NCBI RefSeq assembly: GCF_003952505.1
Contig: NZ_CP034450.1
Coordinates: forward strand, 1,302,001-1,366,000
DNA length: 64,000 nucleotides
Source: Mesorhizobium sp. M4B.F.Ca.ET.058.02.1.1
GTDB lineage: Bacteria; Pseudomonadota; Alphaproteobacteria; Rhizobiales; Rhizobiaceae
Reading direction: 5' to 3'
A model generated the notes under the pieces. It saw only the letters and a program-made list of their open reading frames with translations, searched no databases and was not told the DNA's origin. Position numbers and translations under genes: made by a program. Position 1 is the stretch's first letter, and every line of letters begins with the position of its first letter. Below are positions 8,079-17,807 of the stretch, in pieces.

Positions 8079-9719
8079 ATGAAATTCATGCTGACCGACA
8101 GGAAACTGCACCCGCGAGCCGAGCCGATCGCCGCCGACTTCCGGAAAGGCGGCATCAGCCGGCGCGAATACTTCGCCATCATGGCCGGCTTCGGCGTCAG
8201 CGCAGCCGGAGCACTGGCACTCGGCGTGCTTACCCCCTCGCCGGCCCGAGCCGAGGAGCCAAAAAAGGGCGGCACCTTGCGCGTCGCCATGAACGTCAAG
8301 GGTTTCAAGGATCCGCGCACTTTCGACGGCGTCGAGATGTCCAACGTGGCGCGCCACTGCAACGAATATCTGGTGCGCTGGAACACAGACTTCAGCTTCG
8401 AGCCGTGGCTTTTGGAAAGCTGGGAGACCAGCGACGACGCCAGGACGATCACGCTGCATGTGCGCAAGGGCATCACCTGGTCGAACGGCGACACCTTCAA
8501 CGCCGACGACGTCATCCACAATCTCACCCGCTGGTGCGACGCCTCCGTCGCCGGCAACTCGGTCGCCGCGCGCATGGGCGCACTGGTCAACGCCGACACC
8601 AAGAAGCCGGTCGATGGCGGCATCGACAAGGTCGACGACTACACCGTCAGGCTCAACCTGCCCAAGCCCGACATCTCGCTGATCGCCGGCATGGCCGACT
8701 ATCCGGCGCTGATCATGCACCGCTCCTATGAGGGCGACGGCGACCCGAAGAAGGCTCTAGCCATCACCACCGGCCCTTGCGAACTGGTGAGCTGGGATGC
8801 CGAGACCGGTGCGGAGGTGAAGCGCAAGGACAAGCCCTGGTGGAAAGGCGAGTTCCATCTCGACGGCATCAAATGGGTCGACTACGGCTCCGATCCCAAC
8901 GCCATGCTGTCGGCCTTCGAATCCGGCGAGATCGACACCGACCACGAGACGGCTTCAGACGCCGTATCGCAGACCGAAGAGATGGGGCTCGAAAATTCCG
9001 AGATCGCCACCGGCTCGACCATCGTCGCCCGCTTCAATGTCGGCAACGCGCCCTATGACGACGTCAAGGTACGCCGTGCCGCCCAGCTTGCCGTCGACAA
9101 CTCGGCCGTGCTGAAGCTCGGCATCGACGGTCGCGGCAAGCCCGCCGACAACCACCATGTCGGCCCGATGCATCCGGAATTCGCCGATATCGGCCCAGCC
9201 AAGCGTGACGTGGATGGTGCCAAGAAGCTGCTCGCCGAGGCTGGCAAGGCCGACCATGAATTCGACCTCATCTCGGTCGACGTCGAATGGCAAAAGAGCA
9301 CCGGCGACGCGATCGCCGCGCAGATGCGCGAGGCGGGCCTGAAGATCAAGCGCACCGTGCTGCCGGCCGCCACCTTCTGGAACGACTGGAGCAAATACCC
9401 CTTCTCCTGCACCGAATGGCTGGGAAGGCCGCTCGGTGTCCAGGTGCTGGCGCTGGCCTACAAATCGGGAGCTGCCTGGAACGAAAGCGCCTATGCCAAC
9501 AAGGAGTTCGACGAGCTCCTCGACAAGGCGCTGGCAATGCCGGACGCCAAGGCGCGCAAGGAGATCATGGCCAAGATCGAAGAGAATCTGCGCCAATCCG
9601 GCATCATCATCCAGCCATACTGGCGCTCGGTCTATCGAACCTACCGCAAGGGCGTGCATGGCTGCGAGCAGCACCAGTCGCTAGAGCAGCATTTCGAGAA
9701 GGTGTGGCTGGAGTCCTGA
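8079..9719 (+). CDS. ABC transporter substrate-binding protein, peptide/opine type (SBP_bac_5), Tat-exported
   Basis: Periplasmic solute-binding protein of 546 residues, family 5 (dipeptide/oligopeptide, nickel or opine importers). The ATG at 8079 follows AGGAGGGA at 8065-8072. The N-terminus has a twin-arginine signal (SRREYF, Arg28-Arg29, then a hydrophobic stretch) and a likely ARA cleavage site near residue 58, suggesting folded export by Tat. The mature part begins with [10 protein letters not shown], typical of the family. No permease or ATPase gene lies beside it: the next gene encodes a TPR protein. Its partners must be elsewhere, or it is an orphan binding protein. Ligand unknown. 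Confidence 0.9.
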   Translation: MKFMLTDRKLHPRAEPIAADFRKGGISRREYFAIMAGFGVSAAGALALGVLTPSPARAEEPKKGGTLRVAMNVKGFKDPRTFDGVEMSNVARHCNEYLVRWNTDFSFEPWLLESWETSDDARTITLHVRKGITWSNGDTFNADDVIHNLTRWCDASVAGNSVAARMGALVNADTKKPVDGGIDKVDDYTVRLNLPKPDISLIAGMADYPALIMHRSYEGDGDPKKALAITTGPCELVSWDAETGAEVKRKDKPWWKGEFHLDGIKWVDYGSDPNAMLSAFESGEIDTDHETASDAVSQTEEMGLENSEIATGSTIVARFNVGNAPYDDVKVRRAAQLAVDNSAVLKLGIDGRGKPADNHHVGPMHPEFADIGPAKRDVDGAKKLLAEAGKADHEFDLISVDVEWQKSTGDAIAAQMREAGLKIKRTVLPAATFWNDWSKYPFSCTEWLGRPLGVQVLALAYKSGAAWNESAYANKEFDELLDKALAMPDAKARKEIMAKIEENLRQSGIIIQPYWRSVYRTYRKGVHGCEQHQSLEQHFEKVWLES

Positions 9720-9732
9720 TCCCTCCCAGGGT

Positions 9733-9780
9733 GGCAACCCCGGCCGGCGTGGCTCAACCGGGGCCGCGCCGGCCGTTGCC
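9733..9780 (+). terminator. Hairpin after the substrate-binding-protein gene
   Basis: Strong GC-rich stem: GGCAAC (9733-9738) pairs with GTTGCC (9775-9780), and GGCCGGCG pairs with CGCCGGCC inside. No U-tract follows, so it may act as an mRNA-stabilising or weak termination hairpin. Confidence 0.5.
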
Positions 9781-9845
9781 ATGTGCGCCCATTCATCACA
9801 GATTGCATGCGGCCTCAGACCGGCGAACGCGAGAAACAGTCAGGG

Positions 9846-11531
9846 ATGGATCACTTCGACCTCGGCACCTACCGCCGCCCAATCTCCACATCCTCGGCGG
9901 AGACGCAGCGCTGGTTCGATATCGGGCTGAACTGGTGCTACGGTTTCAACCACGAGGAAGGCATAAGATGCTTCGCGAAGGCGCTGCGGACTGATCCCGA
10001 TTGCGCCTTCGTGCACTGGGGCATCGCCTATGCCGCGGGGCCTTTCTACAATCTGACCTGGAAGGAGCATGGCGAGGCCGAGGCCGACAGGGCCACCAGG
10101 CTTTGCTTCGACCATGTCCAGCTTGCGCTCGCCGGCAGCGCTCGATCCAGCGCTATTGAGCGGCGGCTGATCGAGGCACTCGCCCACCGGTTCCAGAAGC
10201 CGCATCGCATGGCGCCGGCGGAATTCGCGCTGTGGGACGACGCCTATGCCGCCGCGATGCGACAGGTCTATCGCGATTTCCCAGACGACCATGACGTGAT
10301 GGCGCTCTTCGTCGAGGCGCTGATGATGCGCACCGTCAGGCGGCTATGGGATCTCAAGACCGGCAAGCCGGCGCCGAATTCGGACGTGCTGGAGGCTCTC
10401 GAGGTCTGCGAACGCTCTATCAGGCGCTCGGACGAGGCCGGCACGACGCCGCATCCGGCGGCCCTGCATCTGCACATCCACCTGCTCGAAATGTCGACCC
10501 AGCCCGAGCGTGGCATGCGCTCGGCCGAACGGCTTGGCACGATGTGTCCCGATGCCGGCCACATGAACCATATGCCCGGCCATATCCATGTGCTGTGCGG
10601 CGAGTATGAGAAAGCAAAACTCGCCAGCGAGAAGGCGGTGCGCGCCAACGACCGCTACCTCGCCCATGCCGGCGAGACGACCTATTACCTGCTCGGCTGC
10701 TGCCACGACCTGCATCTGATGATGTTCGCCTGCATGTTACTCGGCCAGTACCGCCCCGCGCTGTGGGCGGCCGACAAGGTGCGCGGCCTGGCGACGCGCG
10801 ATGTCGTGAGCATTCCCGACCGGCCGAAGCTGACGCAGACGGTGGAAGGCTACCATGCGATGAAATCGCATGTTCAGGTGCGCTTCGGCCGCTGGCGGGA
10901 GATCATCGACGAGCCGATGGTTGTCGAGCCCGAACTCTATGTGCTGACTACCGCCATGCAGCACTACGCCAAGGGCGTCGCGCATGCTGCGCTGCGTGCG
11001 TTCGCGGCGGCGGAGCACGAGCGCGAGCGCTTCCACCAGCATCTAAGCCGCATCCCCGCGGAACGGCGCTTCCTCAGCAACCCGACGCACGCATCGCTGG
11101 CCGTGGGCGCCGCCCTGCTCGACGGCGAGCTCGCCTACCACCAGGGGCGGCATGACGAGGCCTATGTTCATTTGCGACAGGCGGTCGGGCTCGACGACAA
11201 TCTCTCCTATACCGAGCCGTGGGCATGGATGCATCCGCCGCGCCATGCGCTGGCGGCGCTGCTGCTCGACCAGGGCCATGCCGAAGAAGCCGAGCAGGTC
11301 TATCGCGACGATCTCGGCCTGAGTGGCGCGGTTCAGCGCTGCGCCCAGCATCCGGACAATGTCTGGGCGCTGCACGGGCTGGTCGAATGTTTGAGGCGGC
11401 GCGGCGAGACCGACCAGTTGCCTGGGTTCCAGGCCAGGCTCGCCACCGCATTGGCAAAGACCGACTTGCCGATCACCTCGTCTTGCCTGTGCAGGACAAG
11501 CGTGCATTCAGGGCCCGACTGCTGCCATTGA
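9846..11531 (+). CDS. Tetratricopeptide-repeat protein with conserved histidine motifs
   Basis: Soluble 561-residue helical-repeat protein of unknown function. TPR-like pairs are visible near residues 32-60 (GFNHEEGIRCFAKALRTDPDCA), 220-265 and 450-510. The notable parts are HLHIHLLE at 208-215 and GHMNHMPGHIHV at 238-249. This spacing of His and Glu occurs in a broad family of bacterial TPR proteins and could bind a metal, but no activity is known to me. The ATG at 9846 gives MDHFDL; the frame is open upstream to 9783, with alternative starts there. It follows the peptide-type binding protein on the same strand, after a hairpin. Functional linkage is only suggested. Confidence 0.82.
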   Translation: MDHFDLGTYRRPISTSSAETQRWFDIGLNWCYGFNHEEGIRCFAKALRTDPDCAFVHWGIAYAAGPFYNLTWKEHGEAEADRATRLCFDHVQLALAGSARSSAIERRLIEALAHRFQKPHRMAPAEFALWDDAYAAAMRQVYRDFPDDHDVMALFVEALMMRTVRRLWDLKTGKPAPNSDVLEALEVCERSIRRSDEAGTTPHPAALHLHIHLLEMSTQPERGMRSAERLGTMCPDAGHMNHMPGHIHVLCGEYEKAKLASEKAVRANDRYLAHAGETTYYLLGCCHDLHLMMFACMLLGQYRPALWAADKVRGLATRDVVSIPDRPKLTQTVEGYHAMKSHVQVRFGRWREIIDEPMVVEPELYVLTTAMQHYAKGVAHAALRAFAAAEHERERFHQHLSRIPAERRFLSNPTHASLAVGAALLDGELAYHQGRHDEAYVHLRQAVGLDDNLSYTEPWAWMHPPRHALAALLLDQGHAEEAEQVYRDDLGLSGAVQRCAQHPDNVWALHGLVECLRRRGETDQLPGFQARLATALAKTDLPITSSCLCRTSVHSGPDCCH

Positions 11532-11612
11532 AGATGGCCCGCCCCTGTGCGCCGTCACCATTCTCGCGTACACAAGTCCTGATCCAACCCGGCCCCGCGA
11601 CGTGAGAACCCC

Positions 11613-12446
11613 ATGCGATTGCTGCTAAGTAGTCTCTTCCTCGGCATCGCCGCCGCCAGCCTGTCGCCCGCCCGGGCCGCGGCGGACGATTGCGGCGATG
11701 CCGCCGCGCTGGTGCAACTGGCCTATCCCGGGGCCCAGAAGAGCGCCGACGAAAGATCGTTCACGCTGGAACCCCATACCAGCATCTCCCTGACGCTGCG
11801 GGAAGGCGACAATTCATTCGGCCTGGTCTGCAAGGTCTGGCCCGCCCATGACGACCTGCTGCTTGTCGCAGTGCCCCTGATCGACAGCGCCAAGTCCGGC
11901 GACGGCCAGCATGTCGGTGATATCGAGATTCTCGTCCTCGACATGAACAGCCTGCGGGTGCGCCAGCGCCTGCTCCAGCCCGGGCTGATGAATGATGATG
12001 CCATCTACATCCGCAAGATCGAGTTCGATACCGGCCGATACAGGCTGGCGACCGATGTAAGCGCCTTCGGCCTGCGCATCGAAATGGCAAGCGATTCTCG
12101 GCCCAATCCCTTCCGTGAAACCGACCTCAGGCTCTATGCCCTCACCCGCGATGGGCTGCGACTAGTGCTCGACGGCCTCGTCGTCGACAGTTTTGGCGGC
12201 GAAGGCGACGCCAGTTGCGCCGGATCCTTTCACTCCAGCAAGGCCAGCCTGTCGATGCGATCGGCGAGCCATCGCGGTTATCGCGACATCACCGTGGTCG
12301 AGCGGAGGGATACCGACGAGCCCGCCCTCGACAAGAACGGCGAGTGCCAGCCGCACCCCGGCAAACCGGTGAAGCGGACCTACCGGCTGCGCTTTGATGG
12401 CAGCCGCTATCCGGTTCCGGCGGCGCTCAAGGCCTCGGAGCCGTGA
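11613..12446 (+). CDS. Hypothetical secreted protein
   Basis: 277-residue protein that I do not recognise. Residues 1-22 form a Sec-type signal peptide (MRLLLSSLFLGIAAASLSP then ARA), so it is probably periplasmic. Four cysteines remain in the mature part (two near residues 27 and 71, two near 200 and 246), compatible with two disulfides. The rest looks like mixed beta structure, without enzyme motifs. The ATG at 11613 begins the signal peptide directly. The gene stands alone between the TPR protein and a small broken frame. Confidence 0.75.
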   Translation: MRLLLSSLFLGIAAASLSPARAAADDCGDAAALVQLAYPGAQKSADERSFTLEPHTSISLTLREGDNSFGLVCKVWPAHDDLLLVAVPLIDSAKSGDGQHVGDIEILVLDMNSLRVRQRLLQPGLMNDDAIYIRKIEFDTGRYRLATDVSAFGLRIEMASDSRPNPFRETDLRLYALTRDGLRLVLDGLVVDSFGGEGDASCAGSFHSSKASLSMRSASHRGYRDITVVERRDTDEPALDKNGECQPHPGKPVKRTYRLRFDGSRYPVPAALKASEP

Positions 12447-12470
12447 AAGAGCCGCTCGCGCCATGATCGG

Positions 12471-12751
12471 GTGGCAGCGCATCTCAAGAGCCGTGCCGGC
12501 AACGGCAGGCCGACGCGGATCGGTGAGGCGATCCTCGCCGGGCTCAGCCGCGACGGCACGCTCACTGTCGCGGCCAACGTGCCCCATGTCATCGGCCGCA
12601 AGGACGATATGCCGTGCCGATCCATGGCGACGATCGCGGCATCCCGGCCGTGCTGGTCGGGATGCGGCAGGACCTGCCGGCTGACCACCAGGGCGTAGAG
12701 GCCTGGGCCAAGCGGCTCGCCGCCGCGCTGCCGGCCGGGCAGACGGCCTGA
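12471..12751 (+). pseudogene. Small frameshifted open frame of unknown function
   Basis: From a GTG at 12471 the frame reads MAAHLKSRAGNGRPTRIGEA and continues to about 12612. The next coding-like segment (VPIHGDDRGIPAVLVGM through AAALPAGQTA, stop 12749-12751) is in another frame. Adding one base near 12608-12615 joins them into about 93 residues. No ribosome-binding site is clear and I do not recognise the product. It could be a gene remnant, a small gene with a sequence error, or chance. Confidence 0.3.
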
Positions 12752-12808
12752 AGCGACCCCGACGTTGCCTACTTCATGATGTGATAGGCCTGCAGACCGC
12801 CTTCCCGG

Positions 12809-13590
12809 TCACGAGAAGATTTCCGCCAGTTCCTCGACGCTGGTGCCTTCCTTGACCTGGCGCAGCTCGATGTAGCCGACCGCCGTGGCCGTGGACATCA
12901 CCATCGAGACCACGCTTTGCACCAGCGCAGCCAGAATGGCGGCAAGGATTCCGTGGAAGAAGACGACAACCACCGCCGTGATCGACTGGATCACCATGGC
13001 TATGATGAAGAGGATCACGAACAACCCGAACAGCGCCCAGCGGCTGCCCTTGGTCAGGACACGGCTGCGCGACATAGAGCCGAACACACCGAGCCGCTCC
13101 TGGATCAGGACCGGCACCGCCACGGACCAGCCGAGCCATAGGATGATGCCCGGAACGAGCAAGGCGATGCGGCAAACCCGGCGCCAAGACCGACCAGAAT
13201 GCCTATCCCCAGGGTCGGCAGCAGGTAGCGTATCGCGATCGTGATGCAATCGCCGAAGGATGGTGGCTTGCCGTTCAGATCCTCGATAGTTGCCCTCACA
13301 AGCGCCGACTGAAGCAGCAGCGCGCAAATGAAGGATACCAGTCCGGCGACGATGCTGACCCAGGAATTGCGGAACATCGCTTCAGGATCGGCCGCCGCGC
13401 CAGGGTCGGTCTGCAGCATCACGTCCACGCGCGATTCGGTCCAAAGTTGCGCGAGAAGCGCCGGCAAGCCGGAGAACAGCGCGGCAAGGCCGACATATAG
13501 TCCTATGTTGCGGCCAATCACGGAAAAGGTGTTGTTGAACACCCTGCCGATCTGGAATTTCTCAGGCCGTGTCAGTGTCGTTGAAGTCAT
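12809..13590 (-). CDS. Integral membrane protein, frameshifted
   Basis: Two open segments in different frames make one membrane protein. The N-terminal part starts at the ATG at 13590 (MTSTTLTRPEKFQIGRVFNN), has hydrophobic segments around IGLYVGLAALFSGLPALL, SIVAGLVSFICALLL and YLLPTLGIGILVGLGAG, and leaves frame near 13175. The C-terminal part resumes with RIALLVPGIILWLGWSVAVP, has two further membrane segments and ends KEGTSVEELAEIF. The span is 782 bases; one added base gives 260 residues. It recalls the multi-helix domain of glycerophosphodiester phosphodiesterase/YciC-like proteins, but no catalytic part is present. It is divergent from the DUF4129/MoxR gene set and may belong to it. 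Confidence 0.75.
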
Positions 13591-13737
13591 AAGGCACCCC
13601 CTTTTAACCACCACCGCATAATGGCTGGTTCTCACGATAGTAGATGTGACAAGATTAACAGTTGGCGTCCAGCCCACTTGCAATTGTCTTGCCGCATTGC
13701 CAGTGTCGGCGCTGCGGGTTTGCAGGGGAGCAAATGG

Positions 13738-14370
13738 GTGGCAGTTGCACAGCCGGGCAGAGTGGACGCCGAATGGCTGGCGAAAGTGCACAAGCAGCTG
13801 CTGGCCGACACGTCCATCCAGTTCGACCTGCCGGCCTTCGCGCAGCCCCAACCTCCGGCCTGGCTGAAGCCGCTGCTGGATTTCCTGGCGCAGCTTGGCC
13901 CCTATATGATCTACTTGTTCTGGGGCGCGGTGATATCGGGCGCCGCGATTATCCTGTTCCTTATCGTCCTGGAGGTGAAAGGCGTCGCCTGGCGCCTGCC
14001 GTGGCGGCGCGCGCGCAGCGAAGCGGATACGGAAGAGCAATGGCGCCCCGATGCCGCAGCGGCGCAGATCCTGCTGTCGGAAGCCGACGCGCTTGCGGCG
14101 CGCGGCGACTATGACGAGGCGGTCCATCTCCTGCTTCGCCGCAGCGTCGCCGACATAGCCGGGCGCCTGCCCGACTTCCTGCGTCCCTCGCTGACGGCGC
14201 GCGACATCGCCAATGCTCCTTCCCTGCCGGCGCGGCCACGCGGCGCGTTCAGCGAGATCGCGCGAATCGTCGAGGCCGCGCTGTTCGCCCGCCGGCCCGT
14301 CGGCGCCGAAGGCTGGCAGCAAGCGCGCGGCGCCTATGAGCGGTTCGCCTTCGGGGATGCCTGGGCATGA
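13738..14370 (+). CDS. DUF4129-domain membrane protein, first gene of a MoxR/DUF58 operon
   Basis: 210-residue protein with one membrane segment (about 55-80) and a cytoplasmic DUF4129 domain (about 110-205) containing the family's helical signature ARGDYDEAVHLLLRRSVADI. DUF4129 proteins occur beside MoxR AAA+ and DUF58 genes and are thought to sit at the membrane with them; the biochemical role is unknown. I choose the GTG at 13738, which has AGGGGAG seven bases upstream; the frame is open from 13621, but the added residues look non-coding. The stop overlaps the next start (ATGA), indicating translational coupling. Confidence 0.82.
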   Translation: MAVAQPGRVDAEWLAKVHKQLLADTSIQFDLPAFAQPQPPAWLKPLLDFLAQLGPYMIYLFWGAVISGAAIILFLIVLEVKGVAWRLPWRRARSEADTEEQWRPDAAAAQILLSEADALAARGDYDEAVHLLLRRSVADIAGRLPDFLRPSLTARDIANAPSLPARPRGAFSEIARIVEAALFARRPVGAEGWQQARGAYERFAFGDAWA

Positions 14371-15563
14371 GCGCGCCGGCGGCCGAAACGGCACAGGAAC
14401 CGTTCAGCCGCAGGACGCTGTTCTGGGGCATTTTCGCGAGCCTGTTCGCGGCGGCGGGGTTCTTCCTGCTGTCGACCTATGCGCCGGATTTCCGTACGCC
14501 CGGCAATGGCGGCGCGACGCCGCTCTCCAAGGGCGGCTCCGGCTATGCGGCATTGGTGGAATGGGTAAGACTGACCGGCGGCCTGCCCTTCATGGCGCGG
14601 ACCGAGGCGGACCTCTCCAGGCACATCTTGCTGATCGTCACCATCGCGCCAGAAAGCGATCCGGCGGCGCTCAAGAACATCATCGATCTTCGAGAAGAGC
14701 TGCCAACGCTCTTCGTGCTGCCCAAATGGCAAACCATGCCGATGGAAACGCACGAAGGCTGGGAGATGAAGATCGAGCGGCTGCCCACGCTTGTCGTCAA
14801 TGAATGGCTTGGCCGCATCGCCGGCATGAAGCTTGGCGAAGGCAAGGCCGCTGTCGGGCAGCTCGACATCGAAGGCCACATGGTTGCCGCGCCGGCGGAT
14901 CTGCAATGGGTGGCGGATGACGATCCGATCATCGCGGCAGGCAATGGCAAGTCGGTGCTTACGAAGCTCGCCGACAAGCCGTTCTACGTCTTGACCGACC
15001 CCGACCTGATCAACAATGCGGGATTCAAGGATCCTGAAAAGGCAATCGCGGTGTTCGAGCTGTTGGCGTCGCTGGACAGAATCGGGGTCATGTTCGACCT
15101 GACACTGCATGGCGCCGGGCGCAAATACGATCTCGCCAAGCTTTTGGTCGAGCCGCCCTTCCTGGCGCTGACGCTGTCGATCCTTGCCGCCGCGGCGCTG
15201 GCCTTCCTGCATGGTCTTGGCCGCTTCGGCCCGCCGCGCGCCGAAGGCCGGGCGATCGCCTTCGGCAAGCGGGCGCTGGTCGACACCACGGCGATGCTCT
15301 TCAAGCGCGCCGGACGTCTGGAGGAACTGGGCGATCGCTATGGCGCCCTGATGCGGCAGCGTGCCGGCGCGCTGCTTGGCGCGCCACACGGGCTGCAGGG
15401 CGAAGCGCTCGACCGCTGGCTCGATTCCCGCGACAAGGGCGAGGCCCAGGGGTTCACGACGCGGCTCAAGGCCGCGAACAATGCCAGTTCGCTGGCGGAT
15501 ATGCATGAGGCAGCCGAGCGGCTGCACGACTGGACGGCAAGGAGGCTCGGTGAACGTCGATGA
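14367..15563 (+). CDS. DUF4350-domain membrane protein
   Basis: 398 residues with a membrane segment at about 18-37, a large extracytoplasmic or lumenal domain (about 45-255), a second membrane segment near 262-282 (PPFLALTLSILAAAALAFLH) and a cytoplasmic helical tail. The pattern STYAPDFRTPGNGGATPLSKGGSGYAALVEW matches DUF4350 proteins found in MoxR clusters. It overlaps the DUF4129 gene by four bases, and its 3' end overlaps the MoxR start by 14 bases. Function unknown; it is probably a structural or sensory membrane partner of the AAA+ protein. Confidence 0.85.
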   Translation: MSAPAAETAQEPFSRRTLFWGIFASLFAAAGFFLLSTYAPDFRTPGNGGATPLSKGGSGYAALVEWVRLTGGLPFMARTEADLSRHILLIVTIAPESDPAALKNIIDLREELPTLFVLPKWQTMPMETHEGWEMKIERLPTLVVNEWLGRIAGMKLGEGKAAVGQLDIEGHMVAAPADLQWVADDDPIIAAGNGKSVLTKLADKPFYVLTDPDLINNAGFKDPEKAIAVFELLASLDRIGVMFDLTLHGAGRKYDLAKLLVEPPFLALTLSILAAAALAFLHGLGRFGPPRAEGRAIAFGKRALVDTTAMLFKRAGRLEELGDRYGALMRQRAGALLGAPHGLQGEALDRWLDSRDKGEAQGFTTRLKAANNASSLADMHEAAERLHDWTARRLGERR

Positions 15564-16506
15564 TGTGAAGGCCCTGGCGACAGCGATCAGGGAAGAAGTG
15601 GCGAAAGCGATTACCGGCCAGCACGACACGGTCGACCTGATGCTCACCGCCCTGTTCGCCGGCGGGCATATATTGCTCGAAGGACCGCCGGGGACCGCCA
15701 AGACCATGACCGCGCGCTGCTTCGCGCAGGCGCTCGGTGTCGCCTATGGGCGCATCCAGTTCACGCCGGACCTGATGCCCGGCGATATCGTCGGCTCCAA
15801 CATCTACAATTTCCAGAGCGGGCAGTTCACGCTGACGCGCGGCCCGATCTTCTGCGATCTTCTGCTTGCCGACGAGATCAACCGCACCCCACCGAAGACC
15901 CAGGCCGCCCTCTTGGAAGCCATGCAGGAGCACGCTGTCACCTTCGACGGCACCACCCATTCGCTCGGCCGCAATTTCATGGTGGTGGCGACGCAGAATC
16001 CCATCGAGCATCAGGGCGTCTATCCGCTGCCGGAGGCACAACTCGACCGTTTCCTGTTCAAGCACCGGGTGAGCTATCCGGACCTGCAGGACGAGCGCGC
16101 CATCATCGTCCATCACGGCGGCGGCTCCGCCTCGCACGACATCGCGCAATACGGCATCAAGGCCCGGACCGACCGCAAGACGCTGGAAAAGGCGCTCGAA
16201 ACCGTCGGCTCCGTCACCCTGGTCGACGACGTCGTCAACTATATCGCGGCGCTGGTGCGCGCCACACGCGAGAGCCCGGACCTGGAGGTCGGCGCCAGCC
16301 CTCGCGCGGGCGCCATGCTGGCGCGGGCGGCGCGGGCACGGGCCACGCTCGACGGTCGCGCTTACGTGATCCCGGACGACGTCAAGGCGCTCGCCGTGCC
16401 GGCGCTGCGCCATCGCGTCATCCTTTCGCCGGCCGCGCAGATCGATGGGCGGCTGGTGGAGCAGATCGTGTCCGATCTCGTCGACCAGACGGAAGCGCCG
16501 CGGTGA
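15550..16506 (+). CDS. MoxR-family AAA+ ATPase
   Basis: Cytosolic AAA+ ATPase of 318 residues with chaperone-like remodelling activity in this family. Walker A is GPPGTAKT at 45-52, Walker B is LLADE ending at Glu109, followed by the sensor region VATQNPIEHQGVYPLPEAQ and the arginine-finger/lid region near SPRAGAML. The start is the GTG at 15550, inside the end of the preceding gene, with AAGGAGG four to five bases upstream. In the family MoxR proteins often work with von-Willebrand-like partners; here the next gene, a DUF58 protein, is that likely partner. Confidence 0.93.
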   Translation: MNVDDVKALATAIREEVAKAITGQHDTVDLMLTALFAGGHILLEGPPGTAKTMTARCFAQALGVAYGRIQFTPDLMPGDIVGSNIYNFQSGQFTLTRGPIFCDLLLADEINRTPPKTQAALLEAMQEHAVTFDGTTHSLGRNFMVVATQNPIEHQGVYPLPEAQLDRFLFKHRVSYPDLQDERAIIVHHGGGSASHDIAQYGIKARTDRKTLEKALETVGSVTLVDDVVNYIAALVRATRESPDLEVGASPRAGAMLARAARARATLDGRAYVIPDDVKALAVPALRHRVILSPAAQIDGRLVEQIVSDLVDQTEAPR

Positions 16507-17807
16507 TCTATCCGAGCGGCAGAGCGGTCTGGGCGGCGGCGGTGGGAGCGATCCCGGCGTTCCTGATCGCGCTTGCGCTGCCGTCCTTCTGGTATCTCGG
16601 CCTGCTCTGGATCTGCCTACTGCTTGGCTTCCTGGCGGTGGACGCGGCCGCCGGACGCGGGCGCGCCTCGCTCAGCGCCAGCCTCGACGCGCCGCCGCAG
16701 GTCGGCGTCGGCGGCCGTTTCGCTGTCCATGTCGCCGCCAGTCTCGGCAAGCAGGCGCGCAAGCTGCAGGCGCGCGTCGGCCATGATCAGCGGCTGGAGC
16801 CGATCAACGGCACCGGCGGCGTGCTGCCGGCGGATGGCGGCACGCTCGACCTCGAATTCACGGCGCTCAGGCGCGGCATGGCCAATTTCGACCGGCTATG
16901 GTTGCGCTGGCGCGGGCCGTTCGGGCTGGTCTGGAACCAGGTCGTGCTGCCGATGGACGAGAAGGTGGCGGTGCTGCCCGATGTCAGCCACGCCCGCGAC
17001 GAGGCGATCACGCTTTTGCAACGCTCGGCGCAGGCCGACGGCCACGCACAAAAGCGGGCCGGCCAAGGCCGCGAGTTCGAGGCGCTAAAGGACTACCAGC
17101 CCGGCATGGGCCGGCGGATGATCGACTGGAAACGCAGCGCCCGCCACGGCAAGCTTCTGGCGCGCGAGTTCCGCATTGAGGAGAACAACAACGTCGTGCT
17201 CGCCATCGACAGCGGACGCCTGATGTGCGAGCCAGTCGACGGCGTGCCGAAGGTCGACCGCGCGGTGACGGCGGCGCTGCTGTCGGCGTTCATCGCGCTG
17301 AAGGGCGGCGACCTCGTCAGCCTGTTCTCCTTCGATGCGCGGCCGCGCGTCTCCAGCGGCGCGGTGCGCGGCTCCGCCAGCTTCCCGATGATCCAGAAGC
17401 GGGCGGCAGAGATCGACTATTCCAGCGAGGAAACCAACTTTACGCTGGCGCTGACGACGCTTTCGGGCAAGCTCGACCGGCGCTCGCTGGTCATCATCTT
17501 CACCGATTTCGTCGATCCGATCAGCGCCGAGCTGATGCTGCGCACCGTCGGCCGGCTGACCGAGCGCCACCTGGTGCTGTTCATGATGATGAAGGATGTC
17601 GAGCTGGAGAGCCTGGCCGACATGCCGCCGGCGACGCCGGAGGACGTGGCGCGCGCCGTCACCGCTGGCGGCCTGCTTAGGGAACGGCAGGTCGTGATCG
17701 GACGGCTGAGGCTGCTCGGCGCGCATGTCATCGAGGCCGATCACCAGCGGCTGGGCCCGGCGCTGGTCGAGCGCTATCTCGAGCTCAAGCAGGAGAATCT
17801 TTTGTGA
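16503..17807 (+). CDS. DUF58-domain protein (MoxR partner, von Willebrand A-like)
   Basis: 434 residues. Two closely spaced membrane segments occupy about 8-48, followed by a beta domain and the DUF58 signature around residues 188-215 (FEALKDYQPGMGRRMIDWK, then KLLAREFR). The VWA-like part begins NNVVLAIDSGRLM, where a metal-binding-type Asp-x-Ser can be seen. DUF58 proteins are the standard neighbours of MoxR ATPases and are inferred to be their substrate or adaptor. It overlaps the MoxR gene by four bases, and its TGA is embedded in the next GTG start. The start is the GTG at 16503. Confidence 0.9.
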   Translation: MIYPSGRAVWAAAVGAIPAFLIALALPSFWYLGLLWICLLLGFLAVDAAAGRGRASLSASLDAPPQVGVGGRFAVHVAASLGKQARKLQARVGHDQRLEPINGTGGVLPADGGTLDLEFTALRRGMANFDRLWLRWRGPFGLVWNQVVLPMDEKVAVLPDVSHARDEAITLLQRSAQADGHAQKRAGQGREFEALKDYQPGMGRRMIDWKRSARHGKLLAREFRIEENNNVVLAIDSGRLMCEPVDGVPKVDRAVTAALLSAFIALKGGDLVSLFSFDARPRVSSGAVRGSASFPMIQKRAAEIDYSSEETNFTLALTTLSGKLDRRSLVIIFTDFVDPISAELMLRTVGRLTERHLVLFMMMKDVELESLADMPPATPEDVARAVTAGGLLRERQVVIGRLRLLGAHVIEADHQRLGPALVERYLELKQENLL

